This document shows positions 36,154 through 47,408 of a stretch of DNA of 64,000 nt, in pieces. Position 1 is the stretch's first letter. Each line of letters opens with the position of its first letter. Origin of the DNA: Phaeotremella fagi (taxonomy: Eukaryota; Basidiomycota; Tremellomycetes; Tremellales; Phaeotremellaceae); the NCBI GenBank assembly GCA_001599715.1, contig BCHU01000008.1, forward strand, positions 1,178,001-1,242,000, given 5' to 3'. The notes beneath the pieces are model-generated. The model was not told the DNA's origin. It did no database searches and worked only from the letters and a program-made list of their open reading frames with translations. A program made the translations under genes and the position numbers.

Positions 36154-37292
36154 CTACGCAACCCAGCCCATCTCGTAAGAATACCGTGCATACCGAAGAG
36201 GTACACCAGTCCCAGCCCTCAAAGGAGATTCCGGAACGGTGTTAAGGGGGATAACATTAGATTCTGTCGAGGTAGCAAGTTCAGTATCCAAAATTCGAGC
36301 TCTGTCCTTTGAAGGATCTCGAATGGTGGGTAGTAGGTTTAGTTTGGAGTGTTCAAAGGGGAGACAACGTTCTAACGATCGATCGAAATCCATAGACAGG
36401 AATTCGTTATCACCTAAATAGAAAACATCTTTAGGTTTTACAATGAGGTCAAACTTACCATCATTCACATCGTAGATGCTATTGTCGGTGGTGTTAAGAA
36501 AAAGAAATCTTGAGATTTGGTTACATTGAAATAAATGTCCGGGTTCGAATTCGATCTCTAAACGACCTCCAAAGAGGATCTCTTCCATCTCAGAAGCAAG
36601 CTGCTTTTCCTGGGATTTGAAGGTTTCACCGAAATAGCGGTAGGTGAGTGAGATGCCATATTGGATGAAGAGGATTACGAAGAGGAGATGGCGTTTTTGG
36701 TATGATAGTAGACATCCGGTTCCTCGACTGTTTCTGTCCTACGTCGGATGTTAGGAATATACCGGAGGAGATGGCTTACGTCGAATTGCGTGAAGAGATA
36801 TTTCCATAGTATGATCCGATCAGGTTCTTCAGGTAAGACTTTAGCCCAAGTTTGCAGATCTTGGATTCGTCTCTGTAATCCCAAGAACAAGTCAGTTAAG
36901 TACACATCAGAACCCAGTCAGAAGGGACTAGTACTAGGACATACATCCCCATCAACCAAAACCACAAAAGGGAAATCAGACCTGACCAAATCCCTCAATT
37001 CATCCAAAGAAGGCAACCCAACCCTCACCCCGAACTTCTCTCGAGTCATCACCAGATATTCTAGATAACGTTCCAGACTCTTACTCTTATCCGTAGGATC
37101 TAAAAGATGTTTTCGGAGGGTTCCAAAGGCGTTTCTAACTATTCTAGGGACGAGTCGATCGAGTGCTGTGATTTTTGATGGTTCAGTGTCGAAAGCTCGG
37201 TTTTGCCAGTGGACGGGTGATTCGGCTTTGAAGATTTTGATGTCTTCGTATAAAGGTGTTTCTGGGGTTGGGGGGGGTTTTGCGGTTTGCAT
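36154..37292 (-). CDS. Unrecognised single-pass membrane protein
   Basis: Four exons by my reading. Exon 1 encodes MQTAKPPPTPETPLYEDIKI, ending in FPFVVLVDGD. Exon 2 starts RRIQDLQTWAKVLPEEPDR. A 41-nt intron (GTAAGC..CTAAC..GTAG) leads to exon 3, with the hydrophobic segment HLLFVILFIQYGISLTYRYF and then EEILFGGRLEIEFEPGHLF. A 45-nt intron (36414-36458) precedes the last exon, which ends YSYEMGWVA. One membrane helix is predicted, with polar domains either side. No family recognised; the MAS1 neighbour gives no hint. The 45-nt intron is frame-neutral and stop-free, so a longer isoform is possible. Confidence 0.55.
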
Positions 37293-37952
37293 TTTCAATT
37301 TGTCTGAGTTGAGAGATACAGGTATATTGAGATGGTACTTTAGAGGTGAGATATTGGATTAGGTGTTCTGGAGAGCTAAGACACGACAAGGCGTCACCTC
37401 GTCGTACTACCACCATTCAATTGCTATTTTGTTATGCTTGAAATTACCAAGATGGAACAGTACTTGTTTTTCTAGCAGAAATTCACACTTACATCAGTGT
37501 TGATAACGTACTATGAAGTCTGCGTAGACAGGGTTCTGCTGATTCACAACACAAATCTCTAATAACTAAGTAAAAACCCATGTGTACAATAGTAGTATCA
37601 TAGAGAGTAATCAGGACTGAAAACAAGTTGCAAAGATCATTCAGATTCGTTGTCATTATGCACCGCAGGAAGATGAGCTTAAGTTGAGTGTTTTCCTATT
37701 ATTGAACTTGAGCATTAGTTGCCACTATTGGAATTCGTTTGCCAAGAAACCGCTTCCTATTCCCAGGATTCCTATTCCGTTCAGGGTCACTTTTAAGCTT
37801 GTTAAGCAACGTTGACTGTGGTGTGGGAGCGAGGGTTATCGTTGTCGTTATTGTTCTTCCTCTTCCCATCTCTATTCAAGTAAAATACTCTACTGTATCG
37901 ATTTCATTGACTTAAGCAGTTGAGGATATCATCTGTTCGTTTACATCCAGCG
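37293..37952. other. Divergent intergenic region
   Basis: A 660-bp spacer between two divergent unrecognised genes. Pyrimidine-rich just before 37953 (TCTTCCTCTTCCCATCTC at 37855-37872). No other feature. Confidence 0.45.
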
Positions 37953-40287
37953 ATGTGGTCAACATCAATACTCTTTCTCGGTACCCTGCTATCGGTTCAA
38001 GCTGTCAACATCCCATTTGTTATCCCAGAACCAGCAGATCTCTCCTCATTGACCGCACCACCAAAAGAACAATGGAAATGTGATATCAGATCTTGGACGA
38101 GAGCTCCAGATCTATATCCTGGTCTGGTCACTCCTGCCGAAGCACGAATCGCGATCAACGGTTCAGATTGTAACGATATCGTCGAGTGGCAAGTTGGTTT
38201 ACGATTCAAGGAGCGTGCGTTGGTTAAACTCAAGTCAGTAGATTTCCTGTTGTTTAGGATTATATTGATTGACGCTTAATTTTCATAGGTCTAAGGCTGT
38301 GGAGTTACCTGTTAAACCGAAATATGAATTTAATGTGACTGAGATGAATAAAGGTAGGGATGAATGGAACGATATTTTCTTCGCTGGTGGTGGTAGCCAT
38401 AACATGGATGGATATAATCTTCAAATGGAGAGATACAGTATGTATTGGAGCTACTGCATTTACTTGCTTCATGTTACTGACTCGATATATAGATATCGCT
38501 ATCCAAAATAAAAGCCTTTGGGAGGTTCATGGAGCTGAACGTGTGGTTTTCGACGTTCTTCAAACAATGCCCTTACCTGATCGTATGTACCTTTTCTATT
38601 CCCCTGATCCTTTTATTGACAGTTCAATTAGTCAATTTTGATAAGATAGATATCATCAAGTCGTTCGCTGTTCATGTACCTTTAACCAACGTGAGTTCTC
38701 TTTGATGTTCTTTTCGCTAAAATGCAGTTCCCTCCAATAGAATCTTATCCCGATCATGGAGGTATGGGTGATGCACAGGTAAGTCACTCGTTTTGGACTA
38801 TGACTAACGAATAGATGATGCGAGAAGAAACAATGTTTGAATACTATCACTTGATCAGTCTGGCAAATGGAACAAAGATCGATATCCCCTCTGGTCGAAG
38901 TGGATTCCTAACAGCACCCGCACCAATCGCTCCAGTAACTCGACCAATTCCTTTCGAGGAAGTCGGACATGTACAACGAAGAGTGACTAAATTGAAATCA
39001 CCAAGAGCTGAGAAACTCAGCCCTTCGGGAGAATCTTGGACGAAATATGGTAACGATCAACGGGCGCCTGAATGTGTAAGTCGTGAAACAAGATGATGCT
39101 GATTTGGACAGGATGCTGGAAATTTGGCCGTGTTTAGTGTTGCGGTCGAACCCCTGACCACGGAATCTATGCACAGTGGTATGTACCTTCTATTTTGATC
39201 TGAGGTTCTTGACTGATATCTGAATTTGATGATTAGGTTCTAGTAACGTAACTTTGAACGTTACACTGACACGTACAGGAAACGGAACAGAGATTCCAGT
39301 TTTCCTCGATGTGTACCACAAAACTATTGTTAACAACACTTTTGTATGGAACTTTATCTCATCTGAGGAGGAATATCAGGAGATCATCCAACCACAAGGA
39401 CATATAATCATGATGTCTGGTAGTCGGGCTAAACAGATTCTAGCTGTTAAAAGTGTCCAAACTCAGAAGGAGGAAAGAGACAGACGAAAATCTTATAGGC
39501 GAGATAGGAATTATGAGATTTTCGATGGACCATTTGATAGACCACCTAGTGGATATCAATTTGATTCATTGGTTGTTCAGGATTCTTACAATATGCTGAT
39601 TAATCTAACTGTGTAAGTCGTGTCGTCATAACAATGGAGAGGTTTTAACTGACCTTTAATTGTAGTGACGAATTCGATCTCACAACTTTCCGATCTACTT
39701 TCCAAGACATTCGTTCAGCTATTGGATTCAAGTTGGGCACCACATTCAGTTGTTTGAATCTTACAGCTGAGGACAATACTTGTTCCAGAGATATGGGTTA
39801 CGGATACAAAGGTCTTGACGCGGATTGGGTGGAATACTCACTACCACCTGATACATGTCCACGAAAAAGACGTCGACCACACTTCTATCAACCACATGAA
39901 GGATCTATCAATCTCGACCTCCTACCTTCATATTCACACACCGAAGACGATCGTCCAAAACTCGTTCATTACATGGATGAAAATTCGACTGGTCCAGTGT
40001 TATCTTTGAAACTTGATGATGAAGTTATCTATCCAGTGTTGAATCAAGTCCAAAGGGTGGAAACCGAAAATGAACTCAGGAAATCTAGATATGGGATTTA
40101 TGAGAGGGGTTTTATGTCGTCTGATCCTTCTAGACGGAATGGCGGTGGTGGTTGGATGCACGCTGCTAAGGTATGGCAAACGAAGGAAAATCCGAAAGTG
40201 AAGGGGGAATCTGAAGGTCAACCATCTGAGACCGGTGAAAACTTTAATTGTCCAAGTGGAGAGACTTGTTTCCGAATTGATTTGTAA
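37953..40287 (+). CDS. Large secreted glycoprotein of unknown function
   Basis: MWSTSILFLGTLLSVQAVNI is a clear signal peptide. About eight exons encode roughly 630 residues. Features: PPKEQWKCDIRSWTRAPDLY, NGSDCNDIVEWQVGLRFKER, several N-glycosylation sites (NGSD, NVTE, NGTK, NVTL, NNTF, NLTV, NLTA), VFLDVYHKTIVNNTFVWNF, and CLNLTAEDNTCSRDMGYGYK with paired cysteines. The C-terminus ends CPSGETCFRIDL with no membrane anchor or GPI signal. Beta-rich patterns such as EWQVGLRFKERALVKLK faintly recall arrestin-type beta sandwiches, but that is speculation. The start ATG at 37953 was chosen because the signal peptide begins there. Next gene downstream is on the same strand, 335 bases away. Confidence 0.6.
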
Positions 40288-40622
40288 CGGTATTTGGATG
40301 GATTTGTAATCTTGTAGATGATATAGTATGTGATGTCTCGACGAAATGAGTTGTTTTGTCATTCACTTCGATTGTCTTGTCTTTCGCCTCTTTCGTTTCA
40401 TTTGCCACTGAAAAACCAAAAATCAATTCAACGAAGAGTTGGCATTCCATCTACTCTTATCGACGCGTTTCTTCACTTTGACAAATATATCAACCAGTCA
40501 CAATACCTAGAAGATCAATATACCGGACTGAGAGACTGTGATGCCCAGATTGTAAGAAGTGTATACATCTACAAGTTGGAGGGTGAAAGGTCGATTGGAT
40601 CAACGCACGTTCCGCAACCGCA
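40288..40622. other. Intergenic, between two same-strand genes
   Basis: Contains the 3' flank of the secreted glycoprotein and the promoter of the membrane-protein gene. A plus-strand frame spanning 40330-40755 overlaps the real first exon in another register and is not accepted. Confidence 0.5.
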
Positions 40623-43214
40623 ATGTTCACACCATTATCGAAAGGTTCTGAAAGAGCTCAAGATAAGTTATGGGGTGAGTTGTCCATTCTCAAACCAGTG
40701 GAAATATGCAACTCATCCATTATGTAGACCGAACCAATTCACCTCGAAAGAATAGGAAGAGAACCGGTCTAACTCCAAAACCATCTAATGCCAAATCACC
40801 ACTCCCAGATCCACTTCTCTCCGACGAAAGACGTGGAAGTGGATCAGGCTCTGGAAGAGATCATGGGAATAATACGAATGGATTGTTGGATGGACTGGGT
40901 CTGGGTGTTGGACCTCAGCTTACACCGAATTCGAGACAGGCTAGAGCTTTACGGAGGGCTAGTATGATTGAAGCTGATGATTCGGGTGGGAGTTGGACCA
41001 GGCTTTTCTTTAGGGTACGTTAATTTCTCTCTTTCTTGTTGCTCTTCCGTGTGCTGATTGTTGCTACCTGTAGCCATCTAGGAAAAGTGTTGATAATTGG
41101 TTGAGTTCGTTTTGGAAACGTCATTTCGTGTTGGTCCTCCTACCTTGTTTAGCTGTACGTTACCACGGTTTTTTTCCGCCATAGCAAATTCTTTTTGACT
41201 GACCACATCATTTTGATAGGTATGGCTATGGGTAGCAATCCCTTTTCCCGTTTCAGATCCGTATGCAGACGATCCATTTCCTGATATCCCTTCGTGGCCT
41301 AAACGACCGAAAGGTAACGAAACGATTCCAGATGAGGGAGGTGGGAAGGGCGATGACGATGGAGAGGTGACTTTACCGTTAGATGTGAACTTCTATTTCT
41401 TTTTGTTTTGGTATTTTGGGTGAGTTATATTTCCAAAACAAGAGTCCAAAGAAACTCATTTTTAGGTTGTACATCGCTGTGGCTTTGTTTTTCATCACAA
41501 ATTTATTCTCTTTGTATCGACTAAGTGAGTACCGAGTTACAAACATACCCAGCTATGGAGTCGCTGACTTCATGTAGATTGGTGGCCATCCCGGCTGGGT
41601 GGTAGAATAAGTTATACATTTTTCTGGGGTGCTACATTACTGGTGGGACTGTTAGCGCATCATCTGGATCTTTTCCATTTGAGAGAGAGATGGCAAGCTC
41701 ATGATCCGTATGATGAGGTTGATTGGGAGAGGAAAAGTAAGTTGGGCGTGGACATTTTGACAGATCTTTGCTCACCTGGACCTAGCTTTCTGGGTTGGGT
41801 TGAGTTTTGTCGCAATGCTGATGCCCGCTATCGCTTGCTTTTCAAAATTGAAAAGTGACAAACGGCATCTATATCGGCACTCTATGCCTAATATCTCCAA
41901 AGCGTACGTGCTTCTGAAGACCGGGGTGATAGCTCACTGACATTTTCATCAGCTTCTTCGCGCAACCTTTCTCTAGACGGATACCGAGTTCTTGGCTTAG
42001 ATTCCTGTGGTTCATGACATGTTTAGCCATTGCTTCGTTTGCTCTCATTGCTGGACAAGGTGAGCTGGAATTACTGGTGATGGCAGTTTGTAGCTTACTC
42101 TCTTCTTTCTAGCATACGCGAGTTTGTTCCTTACTACGCTGCCTCATACTTCGCTAGATGCTGGTACTTGGGTGTGGTCATGGGTCATCAGTGAGTGTGG
42201 TCGAGATAAACCGTGAAACTCGTCTGATCATCTTTGGGCAGCTGTACAACTTCTCGGTCAGATATCATACTTCATTTTGAGCTCGAAAGTACGAAGTCGC
42301 GCTCTGCTTTTCTTGTATAAGCTCTTCTTTCAACTTGTTTACCATGTCTTCTATCGTAATCTCGTGAATCCATCTCTTCAAATCATCATAAAAAACTCGC
42401 TGAATCTAATACTATCTTATAGTTTGCCCGTCTTCGTTCACCTGAGCAATTCGCTACCGTCCAATTACTCTCTTCAATATCAGTTGTTATCATCTTCCCT
42501 TTACAGATGACAAAGCTATGGCATAGAATGTTACAGATTGTTGTGGGATATCCCCATTCATGGGAAGATCATGTGGATAACGTAGCGATTGGATTCTACT
42601 GTCGAGGCTTAGCTCAAAATGTGACAATGGTCGGGTTCTTAGGTAAGTTCAACCTCAGTCGTCAGGTCAGAATGTAGCTGACAGTAGCAGGATGGTTGTC
42701 AATCCTCCATTTCGGCCCAAACTCTCGTGCGTGACTTCCAAATCCTTCTGATACTAGCTCACCATCAACAGAAATCTATCCATTTTTCCGTTTTGAGCCT
42801 ACGGCTGAGGATCCGTATACTTTCCCCTTGACTTTTATCGCCTCTTGTGCAGTTTGGGTTGGTTTTTTACCATACTCCGTCGTCTAAAAAACTGACAACA
42901 CCCCTTTGTTATAGGCTTCTGAACTTGTTAGTTCTTTCGTAGCCCGACAGGTTATGCGACATAGTTTCCACGTAGATGTATCTGAAGTTGGGCTTGATGA
43001 GATGAGAGAGTATCCAGAACTTGGTGCGTGTGAATGTTGCAAACGATCAGGTTCGTCTAACTCACTGTACCATTCTAGTGCCTGCTTGTGGTAAGTCATT
43101 ACAGCTATCCATAGCTCTTGAACAGAGTACATACTGACATTCTGCTTAGGATGGGCCTCTGTCCATGTTTCAATGAACATCCTTCTTTTCTTGATAAAGC
43201 TGAATTTCAGGTAG
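40623..43214 (+). CDS. Polytopic membrane protein of unknown function
   Basis: Exon 1 encodes MFTPLSKGSERAQDKLW and joins DRTNSPRKNRKRTGL, a basic cytosolic head containing a GSGSGSG run. Then come about nine hydrophobic segments, for example HFVLVLLPCLAVWLWVAI, NFYFFLFWYFGLYIAVALFF, FVAMLMPAIACF, FMTCLAIASFALIAGQAYAS and MNILLFLIKLNF at the end. Loops carry conserved-looking motifs HHLDLFHLRERWQAHDPYDE and FRFEPTAEDPYTFPLTFIAS. More than ten short exons. It resembles fungal-specific multi-span proteins of unknown role; I cannot name the family. A transporter or organelle membrane protein is possible. Confidence 0.6.
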
Positions 43215-43392
43215 ACCGAGCATGGGTGTTATCTTCTCGAATGTTGTATACAGTATAGCTATCAATGGCAACAATTGTTGAATAAGTTGTTGTCAGGCAG
43301 AATCTCACGACTTCACTTCGTATACATTCACTTTCAAATAATTCTCGTTGTACAAACATTCTGATCAGTGACCACCTATCTTACCTCACACT

Positions 43393-43995
43393 CTACTCAT
43401 CTCCAGACCCCGGCATTACACTCAAAACTTCCAAATATTCCGTCGCACGGTGACTCCAAAAGTCTAGCATTCTCTCATACGGACCTGAACCAGGTAAGCT
43501 TGGTATAAGCCCCGCATACAAACTCAAAGCGGCCTCAACACCTGCGAGTGGATCGGAGATTACTTTACAGCCGACATCCAATAAAGGAAAGGCTGTGGCG
43601 ATTATTGTTGTATTTAAATTTATTCTATAGAACAAACTAACTTCTGGGAAGGTGTTTTTGAATTCTTGAGTCTTTTGGACCTCGTCTAAGATTGATGTAA
43701 CAAACTTGAACCATCCTGGGAGATTTGTTATATCTTGATGAGGGCTGTTGAACATATCCATCTTCAAAAATGACCCGGTGCCGACTTTTTCTGTGAGATC
43801 TTCCGGAAACATGGTTGATCTATCGGTGAGACTGTTCTTCGCTATTTTGAAGAATGTTTCCGCAAGATAGCGACGCATTCTGATTTGTGAATCTCGAGCT
43901 TCCAACGCGGCGTCTTGACTTCCGTAGAAGACAACAACACCTGCTGAATAGAATTGGCGAGATTCACAGACATCGATGACGAATTTGGATGACAT
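43393..43995 (-). CDS. Tandem orphan family member 1
   Basis: A single uninterrupted frame of 200 codons from ATG 43995. No signal peptide or domain I know. The layout is a beta-like start (VVVFYGS), a helix RRYLAETFFKIAKNS with the L-x-x-x-F-x-x-L/I-A pattern, a core PGWFKFVTSILDEVQKTQEF, a hydrophobic helical stretch ATAFPLLDVGCKVISDPLAG, and a C-terminal motif FWSHRATEYLEVL. Core and C-terminal motifs align clearly with member 2 (44225-44842): FVT-x-x-L, FK-x-TF, FW-x-x-R-x-x-EYLE-x-L. Intronless in an intron-rich genome. Function unknown; no membrane anchor, so probably cytosolic. Confidence 0.65.
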   Translation of the reverse strand: MSSKFVIDVCESRQFYSAGVVVFYGSQDAALEARDSQIRMRRYLAETFFKIAKNSLTDRSTMFPEDLTEKVGTGSFLKMDMFNSPHQDITNLPGWFKFVTSILDEVQKTQEFKNTFPEVSLFYRINLNTTIIATAFPLLDVGCKVISDPLAGVEAALSLYAGLIPSLPGSGPYERMLDFWSHRATEYLEVLSVMPGSGDE

Positions 43996-44224
43996 GATAA
44001 GTTTTAATAGGAAGTTTAGTTGAAAATCGTCTTGTCTTTCGTAGAAATCAGTTGGAGAAAGTTATAAGAAAAAACTTGGTGTATTATACTGTGTACTGTA
44101 AGACTTCCAATGGGTGAAAGGACTTTTCGACAATGGATCTATTGCAATAGATTTCCATGCCACATTCATTGAGATCATTTTACAAAACAGTACAAATCTT
44201 TACTACTCCAGAGCACCCCGTGAT

Positions 44225-44842
44225 CTATCTTTCAGAAGGACTGTTTAGAGCTTCCAAATATTCCTTGCTTCTCTCTTTCCAAAAACCCATCATATTTGTA
44301 TAAGGTGCTGAGACCGAAAATTTGGGTTCTTCCCCCGCTAAAGTTCCCACTCCATATTCCAATAATGAGAAGGTAGCTGATACTGGCGCCGTGACTAAAT
44401 CTCCCAAAACCATTAATGATTGAAGACTTCTATCTAAATTCGTTCTGGCTACAAACTTTGCCCGAAATGTTTTTTTGAAATCGTCTGTTTGAGCGATAGA
44501 GTTTAAGACGGCTGTTACGAAACTATGGAAACCGGTAAGATTGGGGATCGTCGGTGATGGATGACTTCTTTGGTTGATGTTCATAGATAGAAAAGCCAAC
44601 TGGTCGTAATCATCGTCGGGTGGGATAATTGTCGCTTGGAGAACTTGTGGGTCTGTAGTCGATTTTTCTGCTAAGGTGGCGAATGTTTTTCTTAGGTATT
44701 GTGTCATCGCCTTGGCCGACTCCATGTCTTCTCCTCGTACCTCTTTAGTTCCGTCTCTTATATTAGTATAGTGGAATAGAGCAGCACCATACTTTCTGTC
44801 GTGTTCATAAGTTTCAAAATAATACGTTGTAAAAGTTGACAT
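44225..44842 (-). CDS. Tandem orphan family member 2
   Basis: Intronless, 205 aa from ATG 44842 (MSTFTTYYFETYEHDRKYGA). Upstream codons in frame have no convincing start. It shows the family plan: helix MTQYLRKTFATLAEKSTTD, core NLTGFHSFVTAVLNSIAQTD followed by DFKKTF, hydrophobic region VLGDLVTAPVSATFSLLEYG, then LAGEEP and the C-terminal FWKERSKEYLEALNS. It is the closest relative of member 1 and links the family to member 3, which shares LAGEE and W-x-x-R. No known fold motif. Four sister genes lie on the same strand, spaced 230-520 bases apart. Confidence 0.65.
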   Translation of the reverse strand: MSTFTTYYFETYEHDRKYGAALFHYTNIRDGTKEVRGEDMESAKAMTQYLRKTFATLAEKSTTDPQVLQATIIPPDDDYDQLAFLSMNINQRSHPSPTIPNLTGFHSFVTAVLNSIAQTDDFKKTFRAKFVARTNLDRSLQSLMVLGDLVTAPVSATFSLLEYGVGTLAGEEPKFSVSAPYTNMMGFWKERSKEYLEALNSPSER

Positions 44843-45243
44843 CTTCGAAAGTTGTGTTGAAATTCTTGAAGATAAAGCCGGTCGAGTAAAGGAAAGAGTG
44901 ACGAGAATCGACCACTTGTCTGAATTTGCATGCGCTTCTGAATCATTTCTGGTTCGAAGGCCTGTGAAAGAACGGGAGAAAGGATCGTTCAAGACTCCAC
45001 CGATAAGCCTTACTTTCGCTCCACATGACACTCCTCACATTCTCTTTGGAGATATGTATATTCAACAGAAGACGATAATATGTATCATGGCCTGAAAGAA
45101 CTTTTGCACGATAACACACAACAAACGTGACTTGATGTGTGGTAAAAGCTCAGTGTTACATACTCGAGTATAGCCAGTGGACTTTGGATTCGTAAAAAAT
45201 ACTATACATGCGTGTGAAAAGCTCTCCATTCATTGTCTTATCT
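44843..45243. other. Spacer between family members 2 and 3
   Basis: 401 bases, AT-rich, with no gene. Holds the promoter of member 2. The plus-strand frame at 44898-45095 is judged spurious. Confidence 0.45.
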
Positions 45244-45945
45244 TTACTTCTGACCTGAAACTGAACAATAGCTCCAACCATCATCATCACCCTTCAACAA
45301 CTCGCTGATCTCGTGATAAAGCAACGTACGACCTCTCCAAACCTGTCTAATCTCCTCCAAAATAGTTTGTTCTTCCCCAGCTAAATAGTCTGCCTCGTCG
45401 TTCGATGAATTGAAGTAGGTCTTGTATGCACTTTTGAAACCACTGTCGATGACTTTCGTGAGCTTACTAAGAGTTGAAATACCGTTCAAAGCCAGATCGA
45501 ATAGTGCACCACGACTACTGGGATCGAATTCAAGTTTGATCCCCTTAATCGAAGAACTGTAATTCTGACTAGAGATGTAATCTTCAACAACTGATTCAAC
45601 GAATCTGTCGAATTCAACTGTATCGTATTGCTTGTAAAAGTTCCCATAGATACCATCTTCTGGACCATAGTTGGCCGAAGCACTAACACAGAGAAAGGGA
45701 AGAGTCGAATTTGTTTTGTTAGAGGGTAGGGGAAGATGTTGTAAACTTGATGAATTACCGCTGACGTTGATAAACTTTGTGTTGAGTCTTTCGAAACGTT
45801 GTTTGAGGGCTAGTTGGACTGGATAGGCTGTTTGGTGTTTTGAATCTATGAAGGCTATGTATTTGGTGTTGCCATTTTTGTGGATTGCGGTGGTTCCTAT
45901 CCGAAAGGTGATTTCTGATTCTTCAGGAAAGTCTGACATTTCCAT
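45244..45945 (-). CDS. Tandem orphan family member 3
   Basis: Intronless, 233 aa. The start at 45945 (MEMSDFPEESE) is used because the frame upstream lacks another ATG. N-terminal beta-like segments EITFRIGTTAIHKNG and TKYIAFIDS are followed by QLALKQRFERLNTKF, the family helix. LPFLCVSAS and FDRFVESVVEDYISSQNY correspond to the core. LAGEEQTILEEIRQVWRGRT and LYHEISELL correspond to the C-terminal motif of members 1 and 2. Similarity to members 1-2 is remote but collinear. Six N-x-S/T sites are present, yet there is no signal peptide. Function unknown. Confidence 0.6.
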   Translation of the reverse strand: MEMSDFPEESEITFRIGTTAIHKNGNTKYIAFIDSKHQTAYPVQLALKQRFERLNTKFINVSGNSSSLQHLPLPSNKTNSTLPFLCVSASANYGPEDGIYGNFYKQYDTVEFDRFVESVVEDYISSQNYSSSIKGIKLEFDPSSRGALFDLALNGISTLSKLTKVIDSGFKSAYKTYFNSSNDEADYLAGEEQTILEEIRQVWRGRTLLYHEISELLKGDDDGWSYCSVSGQK

Positions 45946-46266
45946 TTGTACAGTATGAGTGTGGTATGGACAGGACAACCGTAAAAAGTGTGATGTTGCA
46001 AATGTGAAAATCTTGATATAATTACCACTCAAATAAGTGGAGTGGAATTGCTGAAGGGCGGGTTGCGAATTTGGTTCGAGAAATGTAGAAAGGAGTGGCG
46101 TGCCACATTGGAAGAGCAGAAAGAAGATTATACCTCTGCCTCATTTCTTTGTATTGAGAAGCCAAGCTACAGAACATACAGTATACCCACGAAGTAATAA
46201 TAGATACAAAGTGACGCCATCTCAGCCCAGACTTTTCGTAAAGTGTCAATGTGTAAAAGTTGAACC
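45946..46266. other. Spacer between family members 3 and 4
   Basis: 321 bases. Contains TACAGTAT-type words at about 45949 and 46178, near the presumed promoter of member 3. No gene. Confidence 0.4.
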
Positions 46267-46887
46267 TCAAAGTTCCATAGCAGCCTCTTCCCATTTCTCG
46301 ATACGATGTGACCATTTCACATTCCTCATCCAAAGTGATCCCTCTGCTGCCCCTAAATCGTCGGGTAAATCATCAGAAGAGCTAGCTATAGACCCTTGAG
46401 CTCCCTCTGCTTTCCAAGATGAAACAATTTCATATTTGAATCCTGACAGTTGATCCTCTGGACTGATAGATCGTAAGCTCTCGACCATAGTATCAATGAA
46501 CGTCTTCCAGCCACCTTTATCCTCTCTATCTGATATACTCTCTAGAGCACCCAAATCCGATGATACAAGACGTTCGATTCTCATGTGAAAGAATGAATAC
46601 TGATGGAATATATCAATTGTCCCTTTTCTGACTGCAACAGGCTGAGTTGTGGGTCTTGCGATGGAGGACGCTGTGTACTGAGATTTACCAGCCTGATCTT
46701 TCTTGACTATAATTGTCTCCAATTTTTGGAATCGCTTTTGGAGAGCTTGTCGGAACGATTCTTGTTCGGGACTGATGGAATCCTTTGGTAAGTCGAAGTA
46801 GGCATCGAAGTAGGTAAGGTTATTGTCTCTCTGAATGGTCGTTCTGATGGGTATGGTTTCTGATGAGTTGTCGTTGTTTATATCCAT
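46267..46887 (-). CDS. Tandem orphan family member 4
   Basis: Intronless, 206 aa from ATG 46887 (MDINNDNSSETIPIRTTIQR). It has the beta-like start YFDAYFDLP, the helix SFRQALQKRFQKLETII, the core FFHMRIERLVSSD with KGGWKTFIDTMVESLRSIS, and the C-terminal KWSHRIEKWEEAAMEL. These correspond in order to L-x-x-x-F-x-x-L, W/G-F-x-x-F-V and W-x-x-R-x-x-x-x-x-E of its neighbours. A low-complexity SSSDDLPDD patch replaces the hydrophobic stretch of members 1 and 2. No recognised domain. Confidence 0.6.
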   Translation of the reverse strand: MDINNDNSSETIPIRTTIQRDNNLTYFDAYFDLPKDSISPEQESFRQALQKRFQKLETIIVKKDQAGKSQYTASSIARPTTQPVAVRKGTIDIFHQYSFFHMRIERLVSSDLGALESISDREDKGGWKTFIDTMVESLRSISPEDQLSGFKYEIVSSWKAEGAQGSIASSSDDLPDDLGAAEGSLWMRNVKWSHRIEKWEEAAMEL

Positions 46888-47408
46888 GATGTAGATTGCG
46901 ATTCGTAATTCGTATCCCTTCTGAATGTTTTCATTTGTTATACTGGCATACCTTCATGTACAGCTCGTCCTGAAGAACTGAGGTCTGTGGTATTGGTCTT
47001 CGAAACTGTTATTGGGCTTCGATCGAGTCGGTCCTTCGAATGAAATCTGTAATGAAAAGAAATATTCTTTGCTAGCATATGGATTCTTCTTTTCTGGAAT
47101 AATTAAAGATAGTGCATACAGTATCTTTAGCCCTCCATTTACCATGCTAGTTATGAAAACAAATATGATAGCAAGTATAGTGACACTCGGATCCTAGCTA
47201 TACAGTATTCCTCAACACCCCTTTCATGATGATAATTTTTATAGACTTTCAGACATCCCGCATCACCGACGAACACTAATTCAGAAACCAAAGAAGACGA
47301 CCCTCAGGAAAATTCGATGCAATGTTATTCCCCAATTTTTCTCTACCAACTCGTCTTCTCTGTATAGACACCACCCATCTCCTTGGAAAGTCCGTTCGAT
47401 ATCAGACC
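46888..47408. other. Spacer between family members 4 and 5
   Basis: 521 AT-rich bases with no convincing gene. Two TACAGTAT-type words occur (about 47116 and 47202). Small frames on both strands here have no supporting features. Confidence 0.45.

Noticed and set aside
36535..36560. tRNA B-box-like GGTTCGAATTC
   Set aside because: Lies inside an exon of the 36154-37292 gene with no A box or acceptor stem; the similar GTTCGATTCCC at 28418 is also exonic.
40330..40755. 141-codon plus-strand frame
   Set aside because: It crosses the true first exon and intron of the membrane-protein gene (start 40623) in another register and has no domain.
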